Source: Lucinisca nassula
Taxonomy: Eukaryota > Mollusca > Bivalvia > Lucinida > Lucinidae
Assembly: GCA_963580285.1 (NCBI GenBank)
Contig: OY757023.1
Location: 127,070,027-127,134,026, forward strand
Length of the DNA: 64,000 nucleotides
Direction: 5' to 3'
Shown here: piece after piece, positions 1 to 10,310 of the stretch
How positions within the stretch are numbered: the first letter of the stretch is position 1
How the letters are laid out: every line of letters starts with the position of its first letter
Position numbers and translations under genes: made by a program
Notes under the pieces: generated by a model
Databases searched by the model: none
What the model was told of the DNA's origin: nothing
Seen by the model: only the letters and a program-made list of their open reading frames with translations

Positions 1-108
1 AGGTGGTGTATCCCTGGGGTGGACCAACAGGAGACACTGTCATGTTTATGAATGTATCATATCCGCAGGATCCTGCAGTGTTTCTGACAGATCCAATTGA
101 GATAACAG
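1..108 (+). CDS. Host gene, visible exon 1 (extracellular beta-sandwich-like region)
   Basis: Coding from base 3 (reading GTG GTG TAT CCC TGG). It gives 35 residues including PWGGPTGDTVMF and YPQDPAVFLTDPIEIT, then a donor (ACAG|GTAAAG) at 109-110. It ends in phase 1 and joins the exon at 4798 without disturbing the frame. Bases 1-2 are AG, so either the exon starts at 3 or it continues upstream of the window. The hydrophobic/polar alternation and prolines suit an Ig- or filamin-like extracellular domain, but I recognise no specific family. It belongs to the same gene as the exons at 4798, 39976, 43223, 55668 and 61923, whose last part is a type I periplasmic-binding-like receptor domain. Confidence 0.7.
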
Positions 109-606
109 GTAAAGTTAGAGGGCTTTTTAATGTCTTTTCCAAGCATTCTTACCAAACTCTCTGTCATTGTCAAACGAGTTGCTAATGCAAACAAAAATTT
201 TCTTGTTCTGGAAGTCCTATCTCAGTCTTATAAATGTTTAAGATCCTAGATTTTTGCTAACCTATATGGCAAGCCATTTTACTATTTATACTGAAGACAA
301 GATATCTTATATATAAATCTTATTTGCTATTGCACTACCCCGGCATCAGCATTGGTGTTGGCATTGGCTTGGCGTTGGAGTCGGCATTGACACCAATGTT
401 TATGTTAAAGTTTAAGAGCTCATAATTTCTAAACCATATAATATCAGGGTTTTCTTTAAGAGGCCACAGGAGGCCAAAATGACTGCCTCAGTTTATTTTC
501 TGGTCGTCTCAAATGTTATTTTGTGAATTAAAGTCTCATGAAATTTTAGAATTTGGCCACCTCAAAAGTGGTAACTTACTGGCCTCTAATAAGAAAACTC
601 TCATTA
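109..606. other. Intron sequence without recognised element
   Basis: Begins with the exon 1 donor. About 345-430 resembles a diffuse repeat ('GGCGTTGGAGTCGGCATTG', 'AGAGCTCATAATTTCTAAACC') whose relatives appear near 59460-59650 and 56000-56150. No gene seen. Confidence 0.4.
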
Positions 607-757
607 AAAGTAGAAGTAAAACAAAGATCAGGAATTGATACAATTAACTTACTCCACCCATAAAAGACACCAAAGGGAAAGAAATACAAACATTAAGCGA
701 CCAGACCATAATGGAAACCTAAACAAAGGAAGGCCATAAGGACAGTTACTTTCCCAC
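607..757 (-). mobile_element. PLE 3'-terminal fragment (subfamily A)
   Basis: Read on the minus strand it ends in the shared terminus GTTTTACTTCTACTTT. It matches the last 150 bases of the complete 3' region at 34660-34823 and stops abruptly at TTCCCAC. No coding part remains. It is one of many copies carrying only the 3' tip of the Penelope-like element. Confidence 0.8.
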
Positions 758-1715
758 CCTCTGATATGATGGACTTTGTTCGTGTTTGGTATGATGATAG
801 ACATCTATAGGTCCGAAGTTTTATTCAGCAATATCCCCGCACATACTCATGGCCACAAACTGAACGTAAGAAAATTTTATGCTTTTAAGTTTTTTTAAGA
901 GCTCATATTATCCAAACCAAAGGATGGAATTGAATCATATTTGTTATGATGTTAGATATCTCCTCGAACAAAAGATTGGATTTAGCTGAAACATGATTGG
1001 AGCAGAGTACTAACTTGATAAGCTTCATATCTTCGTAAATATGACTCTAAAATTGAGTAAAATTGCCGAGAAATAAAATAAAGAAAGTATCAAATGTGAC
1101 CATAAAATTGTCGATGCACAAAGGTAGTTCCATTATGGACGTATGTGTATTGCACTTCCGGCTTATTTCAGTCATTGTGGGTAATATTTTTTCAAGGGCG
1201 GTGATCAAGCAGACGGGTTTTATTATGTATCAGAAAATTACAGGTAAAAACAAGCAAACCAGATACAATATCATGGCGTCAAAATGTTGTGGTTCACGAC
1301 AAGTTGACTCGACTTTGTCATTCTTCAGGCCCTCAGTGCCTGTAAACGAGGCAGATGTACTTGTTCAGTGTTATCCATAAGCTTTTTCCCAAGGAGTACT
1401 GTTACTCCTTCACCACAGACTATAGGTATATCCTGTGATTCTTTGAGAGTATCGGTACTCCCAAAATCAAAACTAGTGTCATATCTTCATCTGTAATCAC
1501 AGGATGGCTGCTAAGACTTTAAAGTGCACTTATATTAATGTCAAACGTAGAAATGGCCATATGTAAAAGACGTTAAACACATTCTATCATGATAACATAC
1601 CGGCATACAGTTACATGTGAATGAGCTGGGGAACAGCAAAATGAAAAATACCTTTTCCTTCTTAAAGGAAGTGTTGGATCAGTCTGTAAATCTAGCAAAT
1701 GTGGTCATATTCTTC
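758..1715. other. Intron sequence, no recognised gene
   Basis: Bases 775-860 resemble 59570-59650 (dispersed repeat). A 105-codon open frame at 1063-1380 has no family signature, no splice support and AT-rich chance-like composition, so I do not call it a gene. Confidence 0.35.
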
Positions 1716-1960
1716 GCATGTGTTCTTGGAATATCCCAGATGCCATTGAAGACCAGACTGCGCAGGCTGGTTGGAGTCTGCAGCCGTCACACAGGTCATC
1801 AAAACATTTTCAAACCAATGTTCTGTGTTCCCAATTTTCTATCTTTAGTATTCAAGTGATATGCAGCGGCCTTATGTGCTACGTGTTAAAAGGCGGGAAA
1901 TTTCCACTGATTGTAGCAACTGCATGGGATTGGTAAAAGGCGGGAAATTCAGTGCTCGGC
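1716..1960 (+). repeat. Dispersed repeat with 'GACTGCGCAGGCTG' core
   Basis: Shares with 10625-10960 (same strand) and 48945-49165 (opposite strand) the order 'GAATATCCCAGA...', 'AGACTGCGCAGGCTG', 'TCACACAGGTCAT' and a terminal 'GGGAAAATTT'-like segment. Probably a non-autonomous element of this genome; class unknown. Confidence 0.5.
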
Positions 1961-2621
1961 AAAAATACAATAAAACATGCGTCCAGTGAAGGCTCAGATC
2001 AGCCAGCACATCTGTGAAAGCTAAACAGTCTCAGGGATTTTCCTACCCTTCAGAATTAGGGTCCAGGGGCCGCTGGGTTTGGGGAAAAACAGCTCGCTAA
2101 TATTTATAGTTTGGAATTTAAGTCAGCTGTAACTTTGTCAATCTTGGTTCAATGTTCATGAAGTTTTTATCAAAATGTAGCACAACATCAGAAATTGGGA
2201 AATTTGTTATAAAATTTGGGAATATCTGTCTCTAAATTGGGAAAAATAGGGGCCGATTACCGGCCCCAAAATTGCACAAAGAAAATCCCTGAGTCTGTCC
2301 TGGTCGGATATATATCCGCTGTTACATTAATCATAACTTTCCTGTCAGCCCAGTTGTTGTTAGGCCAAAAAAAAAATGTCTTGTTTCCGGAAACCCGACC
2401 GACTCGAATGACAACCTCCCGACCCAAATTTTTCCCGCATTTTGTCATCGATAAAAATCGGCAGTTTCCGTAAAAGACGCGATTTCACTAGCGTCGGTCA
2501 CAAAAAATATCTTCTTCGCCCACTGGGCCGCAAAGTTTCTTTTATGATGCGCCACCAGTCTGTCTGTCAGTTCGTTATAAAGAATACTACTTGAGATGGA
2601 TAGAGTCAATTATGCATGCGC

Positions 2622-3013
2622 TTAAGGCTGGCTAATCGATGCTGAAATGATAATCGATTATCAGGCTTGCCATATCGATAAATAATCGATTAGTAATCAC
2701 TGGAGATTTGGTCATAATTTTACCTGTCTGGCTTTCTGTCTGAATAGGGCTCTTACCATATGCTGTACTTCACTCTAGGGTTTTGCACAGACAGGCCGGA
2801 GCAAACAGTGCAGACCCAGATGAGACGCCGCAGAACGCGGCGTCTCATCAGGGTCTGCACTATTTGCCACTCATCCGGCTATTTAAGAAATATCTTTGGC
2901 TAGTAAATTCTACTAAGAAAATAATCGATTACGAAAAAAATCAGTATCGATAATCATATTTCTGGAATTTATCGATCAATTAATCGATTATCCGATTAAT
3001 CGTGGCAGCCTTA
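2622..3013. mobile_element. hAT-like MITE with ATCGAT-rich ends
   Basis: Terminal inverted repeats TTAAGGCTGGC and, inverted at the right end, TAAGGCTGCC are followed on both sides by related stretches rich in AATCGATTA. CATGCGC flanks the element at 2615-2621 and 3014-3020 (8 bp with one mismatch if extended), the target-duplication length of hAT transposons. No transposase. A separate long hairpin (2795-2879) is nested inside. Confidence 0.6.
2795..2879. repeat. Long perfect-type hairpin (miniature element)
   Basis: The arms contain GTGCAGACCC, GATGAGACGCCGC and the inverse GCGGCGTCTCATC, GGGTCTGCAC around a 5-base loop, with outer GCCGGA / CCGGC. A related hairpin lies at 27601-27670. Typical of foldback miniature elements that I associate with dreissenid genomes (recall, unverified). 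Confidence 0.6.
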
Positions 3014-3249
3014 CATGCGCTGCACACAGATTTAAGTAATAAGCGTAACAGTTCAATTCGGCTAATTGTACTGAAAAGAACAGATAAAAAATAAATTTAA
3101 TCTCTCTTAAAAATTCTTGGTTACATGTGCATGCATTGCTAGTCGGATTACCATTCTGTGCGTTGATCAGTCTCTGCAGCGAACAGAATATGATATCATG
3201 CATGGTTCTATCGTTAGCTGTGTATTTTTAACAATGTCAGGAATAAAAA

Positions 3250-3546
3250 ATATGTCCTTTGAGATCAGCGTGAATATTCTGAGAAATCAGAAATAAATTA
3301 TTGGTTTAGACTCATATTCTAGACAGGTTTTTAATTATTTGGACCCCATTTTGATTTATATCAGTCTGTGAATCGACTGCCTATTCGAAATTCGCAAAAG
3401 TGCAGTATGTTTCCTCTGGCTTTCGTTGTCGGATCATTACAGGGTCACTGATGAGGCTTTATTAGCCGAACCTACGTAGTATGGCCCATCTTTCTTATGA
3501 ATGTTTTCATTGCTCTTAAAGGAACTCATTTTGATTTTTATTTGTC
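3250..3546 (+). mobile_element. Retrozyme-like element, single partial unit
   Basis: Reverse-complement relative of the 383-bp tandem unit at 19866-20947: shares 'GAGATCAGCGTGAATATTC', 'AGAAATAAATTATTGGTTTA', the 'CATTTTGATTTATAT' block and the ribozyme core. It lacks about 80 bp of the unit (the part with GGGGAGACGTTTTACGGC). Carries one degenerate hammerhead at 3442-3487. Confidence 0.7.
3442..3487 (+). ncRNA. Hammerhead ribozyme motif, type I, degenerate
   Basis: Stem I GGGTCA ... TGGCCC, core CTGATGA, stem II GGCTTTATTAGCC, then GAA, stem III region CCTACGTAGT and A before stem I. The conserved A of stem III (normally GAAAC) is C here, so cleavage is probably lost. Intact relatives are at 19924, 20307 and 20690 on the minus strand. 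Confidence 0.65.
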
Positions 3547-3837
3547 CCAAAAATCTGAGTCTTCACGCATGCCCCCGACATTCGAATCATTAGTCCCTGG
3601 TCAGTGAAGCGATAGTTGCACATGTTTAAAGATGGGGATTGGAGGCATGTGTATGTCGCATTCTTTACTTGATAGACCAATTAATCATCGCTGAGTGAGG
3701 TGTGAATAACACATAGGGATCATAACTTTTGTTTTTATGATAGTAACGACGGTGCAAAAACATCTGTCCGACATTTGACTTCAGTAAATCACTCAAACAT
3801 ACCTATATAATTTTGACCCACTTGAACCCCACTTTTA

Positions 3838-4148
3838 TTAGCTCACCTGTCACGTAGTGATGAGGTGAGCTTTTGGGTTCCTTTTTCGTCCATGTGCATC
3901 CGTCCGTCCGTCCGTCCATCCGTGCGTGCGTGCGTAAACAATTTCTACAAATGAAATGACATCTCCTCCTAAACAACTGATCGGATTTTGATCAAACTTC
4001 ATAGGAATGATCCTTAGGTGGTCCCCTTTCAGAGTTGTTGAAATTGTTCCAGTCTGTTGCACATCTAGGTCACAGGAGCTAAAAATAGATTTTTCAAATG
4101 AAAACTTTAAAAATCTTCTTCTCTGAAACCGCAAGGCCCAGGTCTTTG
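3838..4148 (+). mobile_element. Pearl/HINE-like element, 5' part
   Basis: Starts with the hairpin AGCTCACCTGTCACGTAGTG...AGGTGAGCTTTT, followed by a CCGTCCGTCCGT / GTGCGTGC microsatellite and the conserved 'CATCTCCTCCTAAACA' region, then one partial core repeat ending at CCCAGGTCTTTGAG. The 3' end is missing. Same family as 12105-13657. Confidence 0.65.
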
Positions 4149-4797
4149 AGCATAACCGGCGGTTACCCCTTACGAGTTTACCAGCCGTGACTGTAGTCTG
4201 CTCAAAGATGGTAATTACCTACAATTGGTCATTTATTCAACTCCAAATTCTTCACAGATCTTCCATACCCATGCAATACCAACCATACATTCATATAAAG
4301 ATGTGCCTTCTAATTACATTGATACCTCACAAACTTGACAATTTTCGCATGTTCTTGAAGCACAGCGGCTCTGTCTTTGCGCAAGTTGTAGTTTACACAA
4401 CATGTTGGAAACAAGTTTATCAATAAAATTGTGGAATTTTAGGTAAGAATTCCATAAGATTTAATTCCGTACCTCTTCATTACCGAAGCTGAATTATTTT
4501 GAATTACAGTTGTATACTGAATAAAATTTTAAAAAATATTCTAATTTCGGACTTCTGGTCACACACGAGTGTTCGCATCCGTTGTTTACACATCAGATAC
4601 ATCCAATGGAGGGTACAGTGGGTCCGGATACTGTGATTATATATGCATTTCAACCTTTCAGAGAGATACGATTGTGGTGGCCTAGACTTATTTTCAAGGT
4701 CAAATCATGCATGTTTACATGATATTTATTATTGGGAAGTAAGTTTTTCTAGTTGGTTTTGCACTAACTCATATTTGTTTGCTCCTTGTTTAAACAG
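4149..4797. other. Intron sequence upstream of exon 2
   Basis: AT-rich, no element recognised. The polypyrimidine tract 'TTTGCTCCTTGTTTAAACAG' ending at 4797 is the exon 2 acceptor. Confidence 0.5.
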
Positions 4798-4943
4798 CCC
4801 AAACTGCAACAGCATTAGTTGTGACAACAAAGGAAAATGTTAAGCCAACACACAACGCTAACTTCCCCATAGAAGGACAAGTAGAGATAGAAATCCAGGA
4901 CAGCAATGGCAAAAGAATTTACTCTGGACCAGATTCTACTTTG
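4798..4943 (+). CDS. Host gene, visible exon 2 (extracellular region)
   Basis: The acceptor TTTAAACAG ends at 4797 and the donor TTG|GTAGGA begins at 4944. The exon has 146 bases: 2 completing the split codon from exon 1, then 48 codons. The translation includes TALVVTTKENVKPTHNANFP and EGQVEIEIQDSNGKRIYSGP. The pattern 'V.I.I.DSNGKRIYSGPDSTL' looks like strands of an Ig/filamin/invasin-like beta sandwich; this is inference from residue pattern only. The other frames have early stops, and splice phases match on both sides, which supports a real exon. The following intron, about 35 kb, is almost entirely transposable elements. Confidence 0.75.
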
Positions 4944-5147
4944 GTAGGATAACAATTTTGACATGCACCCTTGATACCTATTTACATGCTTCCTAGGAAA
5001 ACCTATGAAACCTACCATCTATAATTTTGAATCAAACCTATGAAACCTTCACTTAGTTCATAAAATGTATAAAATTAAAAGGCCTGTATTTTCGTTAAAA
5101 AACCTATATTTTTCACTTGAACCTTTTCACAACTTGACCCTAACCTT

Positions 5148-5288
5148 TTAGCTCACCTGACTAAGGTAATGGTGAGCTTTTGTGACCGCGAGATGTTCGT
5201 CCGTTGTGCATTGTCCGTGCGTAAACTATTCTTGTGAATATACTAGAGGTCACAGTTTGGGCTTGCTCAGAATGATCATCTTGACAAT
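5148..5288 (+). mobile_element. Pearl-like element, interrupted (continues 6389-6534)
   Basis: Opens with TTTTAGCTCACCTGACTAAGGTAATGGTGAGCTTTTGTG in pieces: a hairpin AGCTCACC...GGTGAGCT, then GTCCGTTGTGC. A TA-duplicating element (5290-6386) is inserted; the sequence resumes with 'TTTCGGTCAAGTTTGAAT'. The phrase 'AATGATCATCTTGACAATA' occurs at 5270 and again at 6516, so the core is repeated. Confidence 0.5.
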
Positions 5289-5289
5289 A

Positions 5290-6386
5290 CACCTCAACCT
5301 CGTTATAACACGGAACTCCGGGTCCAACCAACGGACCGTGTTAGTTAACCGAATCGTGTTATAAACGCCGACCGTATTTGTCACAGATCAACCATTGACA
5401 CAATGGTGATCAATAGTTTCCCGAACATGATGATGTGCGGTCCGGTTAATGACCGTATTTCCCGACTAAAATGTGTTTAGAACTAATCAATGGCAGTAAA
5501 TACCATGGCCCATCAAGTCAAACAAGTCACTTTAATTGAAACCAGCTGATAAACCATGTTTTATATCCAGAAATATTCCGATCTGACAGCGAGTATGACG
5601 CCATTTTGATAGCTGGTTCCCGGCTAACTTTGTTGTAACTGAGCGTCCAGAACCGTACCGAACTACAGTACCGTTAATACATTGCAATGGTGAAATTACC
5701 GGGTTAGGGTTCGGAACAGGACAATGATCAACGCTTACAAGAAATTTGAATTACTTCCCTTGAAATGTCTTACCCTTAATATTTTAGCCATTTAAAACGA
5801 TTTTTAATGGCGTACGTGGGCTTTGAATGATTTTTTACCGGGAAAATCGATCTTGAATATGTTTTATCATTTGCTTTTAAGCTGGAATAAATTTGACTTT
5901 CTTTTACATGCGGCTCTAGAAAATGAGTTTTATTGCAGTTGACCGATCACATCGTCTGCATCGATGTTTAAAATTTCTGCTGAGCAGTGATCCTTAACAG
6001 AGCGTGATAAATATTTTTTTCCGGTTGCGTAACTGAATTCTTTAATCTCTTTATCTCACTTTGCCAACACTTTTGATTGTGCCGATGGCAGTTCATGTTT
6101 ATCATGCGTGTCAAGCTAAACAAGTTTATATACTGTATATTCAACTCTGCAGGAGGCCTGCAATAAATATCAAAAAGTACCGTTATAAACCTGTAAGCTA
6201 CCGTGTTAGCTACCGTATTACCGCAGTTAAAAGTGAGAGGAAAATAAAGTTGTTGTGCTTAAAACCTGATACAATCCATGGATAACATTTATAAATGTTG
6301 GTTGGGGAAAATTTGGGGTCCAAACCAAAACCGTGTTATATCCGAATTCGTGCTGTAACGAATCGTGCTATAACGAGGTCTGGGTG
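5290..6386. mobile_element. 1.1-kb TIR element with TA target duplication
   Basis: Left end CACCTCAACCTCGTTATAAC, right end reading inward CACCCAGACCTCGTTATAGC, each flanked by TA (5288-5289, 6387-6388). 'GTGTTATA' style motifs recur internally. Flanking sequence on both sides belongs to one pearl-like element. No transposase frame; a Tc1/mariner-pogo type non-autonomous derivative is likely from the TA duplication (inference). A fragment of the same family lies at 11535-11800. Confidence 0.7.
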
Positions 6387-6688
6387 TATTTCGGTCAAGT
6401 TTGAATATGGGTCATGTCAGTTCAAAAAGTAGGTCAGTAGGTTAAATCATAGAAAAACCTTGTGAACACACTCTAGAGGCCACAGTTTTGGTCTAATCAT
6501 CATCAAACTTATCCGGAATGATCATCTTGACAATAGCCCCCATCCATCAGGGCTTGAAGAAATACATAGGCTGCATGATGCCTCCACGCAAAGCTGAAAC
6601 CGACCCACACATGAGTAATGGTAAACTGCTTAGTGGATCTAAGCCTGCTCAGGCAGTGTGGTGCGAGTCAGCCCGTCCATGCTTATAA

Positions 6689-8149
6689 AGTAGAAGTAAA
6701 ACAAAGATCAAGAATTGATACAATTAACTTACTCCATCCATAAAAGACACCAAAGGGAAAGAAATACAAACATTAAGCGACCAGACCATAATGGAAACCT
6801 AAACAAAGGAAGGCCATATGGACAGTTACTTTCCCACAAAATGGCCATCCAAAATTAAAAGACACAAGCGACACACACAGCAAGCAACAAACAACAACAC
6901 AAATAAATCGCCACAGAAGAGCCGCCTTGGAACGGTCAGTGGAAGATTTCCACTGGGGGGCTTAAATCGATTTTACGTGGCCACAATCCTCGCCCTTACT
7001 TCCGTCGCGATTTAGACAAAAAATTTGCCCAGCCCGCACGAAGGCCCCCCCAACCCACCAGCGCAACATCTCCGTGAACACAGAAATCAAAGAACCACAG
7101 AGGTGAGACAACGGCGAGGACTCGACAGCAAGAAACCACTGAAATGCTCGAGCAAAAGAAAACCAACAGTTAGACTCCGATGAGCCCGACCAGAGACAGA
7201 GCATCAGGCACCAACCAACATTATCTCTTTAATTTTCAATAAGCCTCCACGTTGGAGCCGTCATAGAATCCGAGGCCCGACCCACCGGCGCGCAACCAAA
7301 GAGGGAAGCAAAGCCGCCAACCGTGACCGGGCCAACCACCACGCACGCAGTCTGTCGCACAATATCCATGCTGTACCCAATCTTCCCACACCGAAGAACG
7401 ACCCCACGAAACCGGGCGCCGAAGCCACTGCGGCTATACATCCCTCCGAATTTATACACCAAGCCACCACAAAACTCGGGTTCCGATAGACCTTGTTGCA
7501 GAAGAGACCCAAGCCCAACACCGAACCCTGAAATTAAATCAGAATGGCGTCTACAAAATCCCGAAAAGGCCCTGCGTAGTTTATGGTACCGATAACCCCG
7601 ATCAAGGAGTTTAGCCGCAAACAATTTATTACGAGTGTTGAAGTCAGCCACACGACCACACACCCCAGCAAACCGAATTAATTGCGAAATATAAACGCCA
7701 CAGGATGGCGCACGAGGAACATCACCAAAAAAGGAAAATTTACAATCCCAAAATCAAAGTCATCGCGTTTATCATAAATTTTGCACGAAACAAACCCATC
7801 TACAATAGATAGATGTAAATCCAAAAACGGGGCCTCGGTATCAGAAGAATTTGCTTTATTTAACTGAAGTTCTAGGGGGTAAATCTGACTGATCAAACCA
7901 TCAAAACAGGTATTATCAATATCCAACAAACCATCCAAACATCTAGAAGTAGAGCTAAAAAAAGTAGAAGTAAAACAAAGATCAGGAATTGATACAATTA
8001 ACTTACTCCACCCATAAAAGACACCAAAAAAACACTGAAAGCCTCAATAACTTCATATTGGTTATCAATGGAAAGCGACAAAATGAAGTGTCTTTCATAA
8101 CAACACAAGAACAGATCAGCCACAAGAGGTGTGCAATTAGTACCCATCG
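6689..8149 (-). pseudogene. Penelope-like element copy, massively A-to-G changed (hyperedited)
   Basis: Minus-strand 3' region plus C-terminal reverse transcriptase, the same arrangement as 57028-58392. Compared with that copy, the + strand shows about 100 T-to-C changes (A-to-G on the sense strand) and only a handful of other substitutions; no C-to-T was seen. In 7251-7690 I count about 72 T-to-C and one T-to-A. The protein changes follow: K to R/G, N to S/G/D, I to V/M, Y to C, T to A, Q to R. The frames 7229-7663 and 7678-7938 remain open only because A-to-G cannot create stops easily. Changes are clustered; 7750-7880 is nearly untouched. A 4-base deletion lies near 7727. A 68-bp PLE tip is nested at 7961-8028. 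Confidence 0.85.
7961..8028 (-). mobile_element. 68-bp PLE 3' tip nested inside the edited copy
   Basis: AAAGTAGAAGTAAAACAAAG through to ACACCAAA interrupts the reverse transcriptase sequence, which resumes at about 8037 (AAAGCCTCAATAACTTC). It is itself unedited, so it arrived after, or separately from, the edited copy. Confidence 0.7.
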
Positions 8150-8275
8150 GAAACCCTATTGGTTTCATTGGGCCGCAGGGCTTGAGCTGTCATTTCATCT
8201 CAGTGTGGGGTAAAAGTCCCGCAAAATTGGAAGCAACGTCTCCAAAATGACCTTTACAGTGTTGACGGGGACGTC

Positions 8276-8966
8276 AAACTTCAAATCAAACAAACAAAAT
8301 CAAAACTTTTGAACCATTTGAGGTAGTGCCTTCATATTTGGCATGTATGTTCCTTGTAAAAAAGGTCTCCCCACCAATACAAAAATTTTGTCTTATGACC
8401 TTGACCTTTTACCTACTTTGTCTTGATTTTGACGCATTTGAGATAGAGCCTTCATATTTGGCACGTAGTTTCCTTGTGACAAGGACTTCCTATTCATACA
8501 AAAATGACTTTTGACCTTGACCTTGACCTTGACCTGACCTACTTTATCATAACTTTTGAATCATTTGAGGTAGACCCTTCATATTTGGCATGTATATTCC
8601 TTGTGGCAAGGACTTTCCACCCATACAAAAATTTTGACCTTGACCCTTGACCTTCTTTCTCATATCTTTTGACAATTTGCCATGTAGGTTTATTGTGACA
8701 AGGGCTTCCCACCCATGCAAAATTTGTGACCGTGACCTTTGATCGTTTTTGTCATGAGTGAGTGAGTGTTTGAGTTTTCCATCCCACCAACAGCTAAGGT
8801 CATACGGATGCTTTTGAACCGTTTAAGATAGAGCCTTCATATTTGGCATGTATGTTCCTTGTGACAAGGTCTTCCCACTCATACAAAAAAAATTTTGACC
8901 TGTGATATTGACCTCGATCTGTAACTGTTACCTACTTAATTGTAACTTTGGAACCATTTGAGATAG
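8276..8966. repeat. Tandem satellite, about 120-bp unit
   Basis: Units repeat 'CCTTCATATTTGGCATGTAT', 'TTCCTTGTGACAAGG', 'CCCACCCATACAAAA' and 'TTTTGACCTTGACC'. Starts of 'TTCATATTTGGCA' at about 8331, 8451, 8578 and 8836. The array resumes after the PLE at 9829-9845 and after the MITE at 10173-10310. Resembles the tandem core of a pearl-like element. Confidence 0.75.
8752..8810 (-). mobile_element. tRNA-SINE 3' tail fragment
   Basis: 'GAGTGAGTGAGTGTTTGAGTT' style end, then CCCACCAACAGCTAAGGTCATACGG. This is the reverse complement of the 3' part of the SINE at 24638-24795, including the (CACT)n tail. Confidence 0.65.
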
Positions 8967-9828
8967 AAAGTAGAAGTAAAACATTAGAAGTAAAGGAAAA
9001 TTTACAATCTCAAAATCAAAGTCATCGCGTTTATCATAAATTTTGCACGAAACAAATCCATCTACAATAGATAGATGTAAATCCAAAAACGGGGCCTCGG
9101 TATCAGAAGAATTTGCTTTATTTAACTGAAGTTCTAGGGGGTAAATCTGACTGATCAAACCATCAAAATAGGTATTATCAATATTTAATAAATCATCTAA
9201 ATATCTAGAAGTAGAGTTAAAAGCTTCAATAATTTCAGATTGGTTATCAATGGAAAGCGGCAAAATGAAGTCTCTTTCATAACAATACAAGAACAGATCA
9301 GCCACAAGAGGTGCGCAATTAGTACCCATCGGAATACCCACAATTTGTCTAAATAACTTAGTACCGAATCTAATATAAATATTGTCAAGTAGAAAGGTGA
9401 GGGCATCACACACTTTCTGACATGACCAAAGTGTATAATTCTTATGCTCTTTAGAAGTGAAAAATGCATTTCTAACATTACATGCAAGATAGAGAGAATC
9501 GTCTCTGTGAAAAGCCCATTCAATTAAATCATTAAGCTTTACTTTTATAAGATTATGAGGAAGTGTAGTGTAAAGAGTGGAAAAATCGTAGGTAGACAGA
9601 CTAGAAGCACGAAACTGTCTAGATTTCAATTTATTTAAAACCTCATTCGAATTTTTTATAGACCAAAACAGATTTCTTCCTGATCTTTCAAAGACTTTAT
9701 CACAATATTTAATTACATGCGTTTTAATAGCAGTAAGACAGGAAGTTAATAGTTTAGAAAGTTCAGTGGTAGTGCAAGAACTAGAATTTGCAATAAACCG
9801 TGCTTTGTAAGGTTTTTTATGAAGAGCC
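8967..9828 (-). mobile_element. PLE copy with reverse transcriptase N-terminal half and internal deletion
   Basis: Frame 8928-9842 encodes, in order, KPYKARFIANSSSCTTTEL, the RT motif DFSTLYTTLPHNLI, GIPMGTNCAPLVADLF and SRYLDDLLNID (YLDD), then FLDLHLSI. It reaches further into the N-terminal side than other copies here. The 3' tip (AGTAGAAGTAAAAC, 8968-8982) is joined directly to 'TTAGAAGTAAAGGAAAATTT' inside the RT, so the C-terminal RT and most of the 3' region are deleted. It sits inside the 120-bp satellite. Confidence 0.8.
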
Positions 9829-9845
9829 TTCATATTTGGCATGTA

Positions 9846-10170
9846 CCGTATTTGCCCTAATTACCACACATGCTCCTATAAGCGCACACCAAAGCTATTT
9901 TTGAAAAGGAAATGCATAAGCTCAAACTTTACAGTAACCTCCCCCTGGAAGCTCTCACAATAAATCGCTTAAAAACTAACTGTTATTTCTTCAACAGTGA
10001 AGGCAATGCTTTAGTATCATTTTCCGTCCCATTAAATATCAGTATGCATAACCTCGGGGGCTATTGTTTTCGCATCATGTGTGCGCTAATTAGGTAGATT
10101 TGTCACTGCGATTTTTTTACATGATTTTGAAAAAAGTAAGCGCACGGTGCGGTAATTAGGGCGAATACGG
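9846..10170. mobile_element. 325-bp MITE with TA duplication
   Basis: TIRs CCGTATTTGCCCTAATTACC and the inverse GGTAATTAGGGCGAATACGG; TA at 9844-9845 and 10171-10172. Removing element and one TA restores the satellite word 'CATGTATATTCC'. A second copy at 38577-38900 has the same ends. No coding capacity. Confidence 0.85.
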
Positions 10171-10211
10171 TATATTCCTTGTGGCATGACTTCACATCCA
10201 TACAAAAAATG

Positions 10212-10278
10212 AAACCTGAAGGTGTATCCATTCCCCTTATTTGGCCTCAATCATGGGAATGGATACACTTTCAGGTTT
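10212..10278. repeat. Imperfect palindrome
   Basis: AAACCTGAAGGTGTATCC at the left pairs with GGATACACTTTCAGGTTT at the right, separated by about 17 bases. Foldback sequence of unknown origin. Confidence 0.6.
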
Positions 10279-10310
10279 TATTTACCCCTTCTCAGCTGTG
10301 CTAGATTTGG

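Larger units (their letters stand above)
6535..8305 (+). mobile_element. SINE-like element split by a PLE insertion
   Basis: The left part (6535-6688) and the right part (8150-8305) together give the same roughly 300-bp unit found whole at 40687, 50703 and 61515: 'GGGCTTGAAGAAAT', 'ACTGCTTAGTGGATCTAAGC', then 'CCCTATTGGTTTCATTGGG' and the tail 'GACGTCAAACTTCAAATCAA'. The PLE copy 6689-8149 sits at ...CTTATAAA | CCCTATT, the same position and relative orientation as in the SINE at 44628-45440. Confidence 0.75.

Noticed and set aside
1063..1380. 105-codon frame on the + strand
   Set aside because: No family signature, no splice sites fitting the host gene phases, and AT-rich composition.
7323..7595. 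Open frame of 90 codons on the + strand
   Set aside because: It is the antisense of the A-to-G changed PLE copy; the A-to-G changes remove stop codons, which explains its openness.
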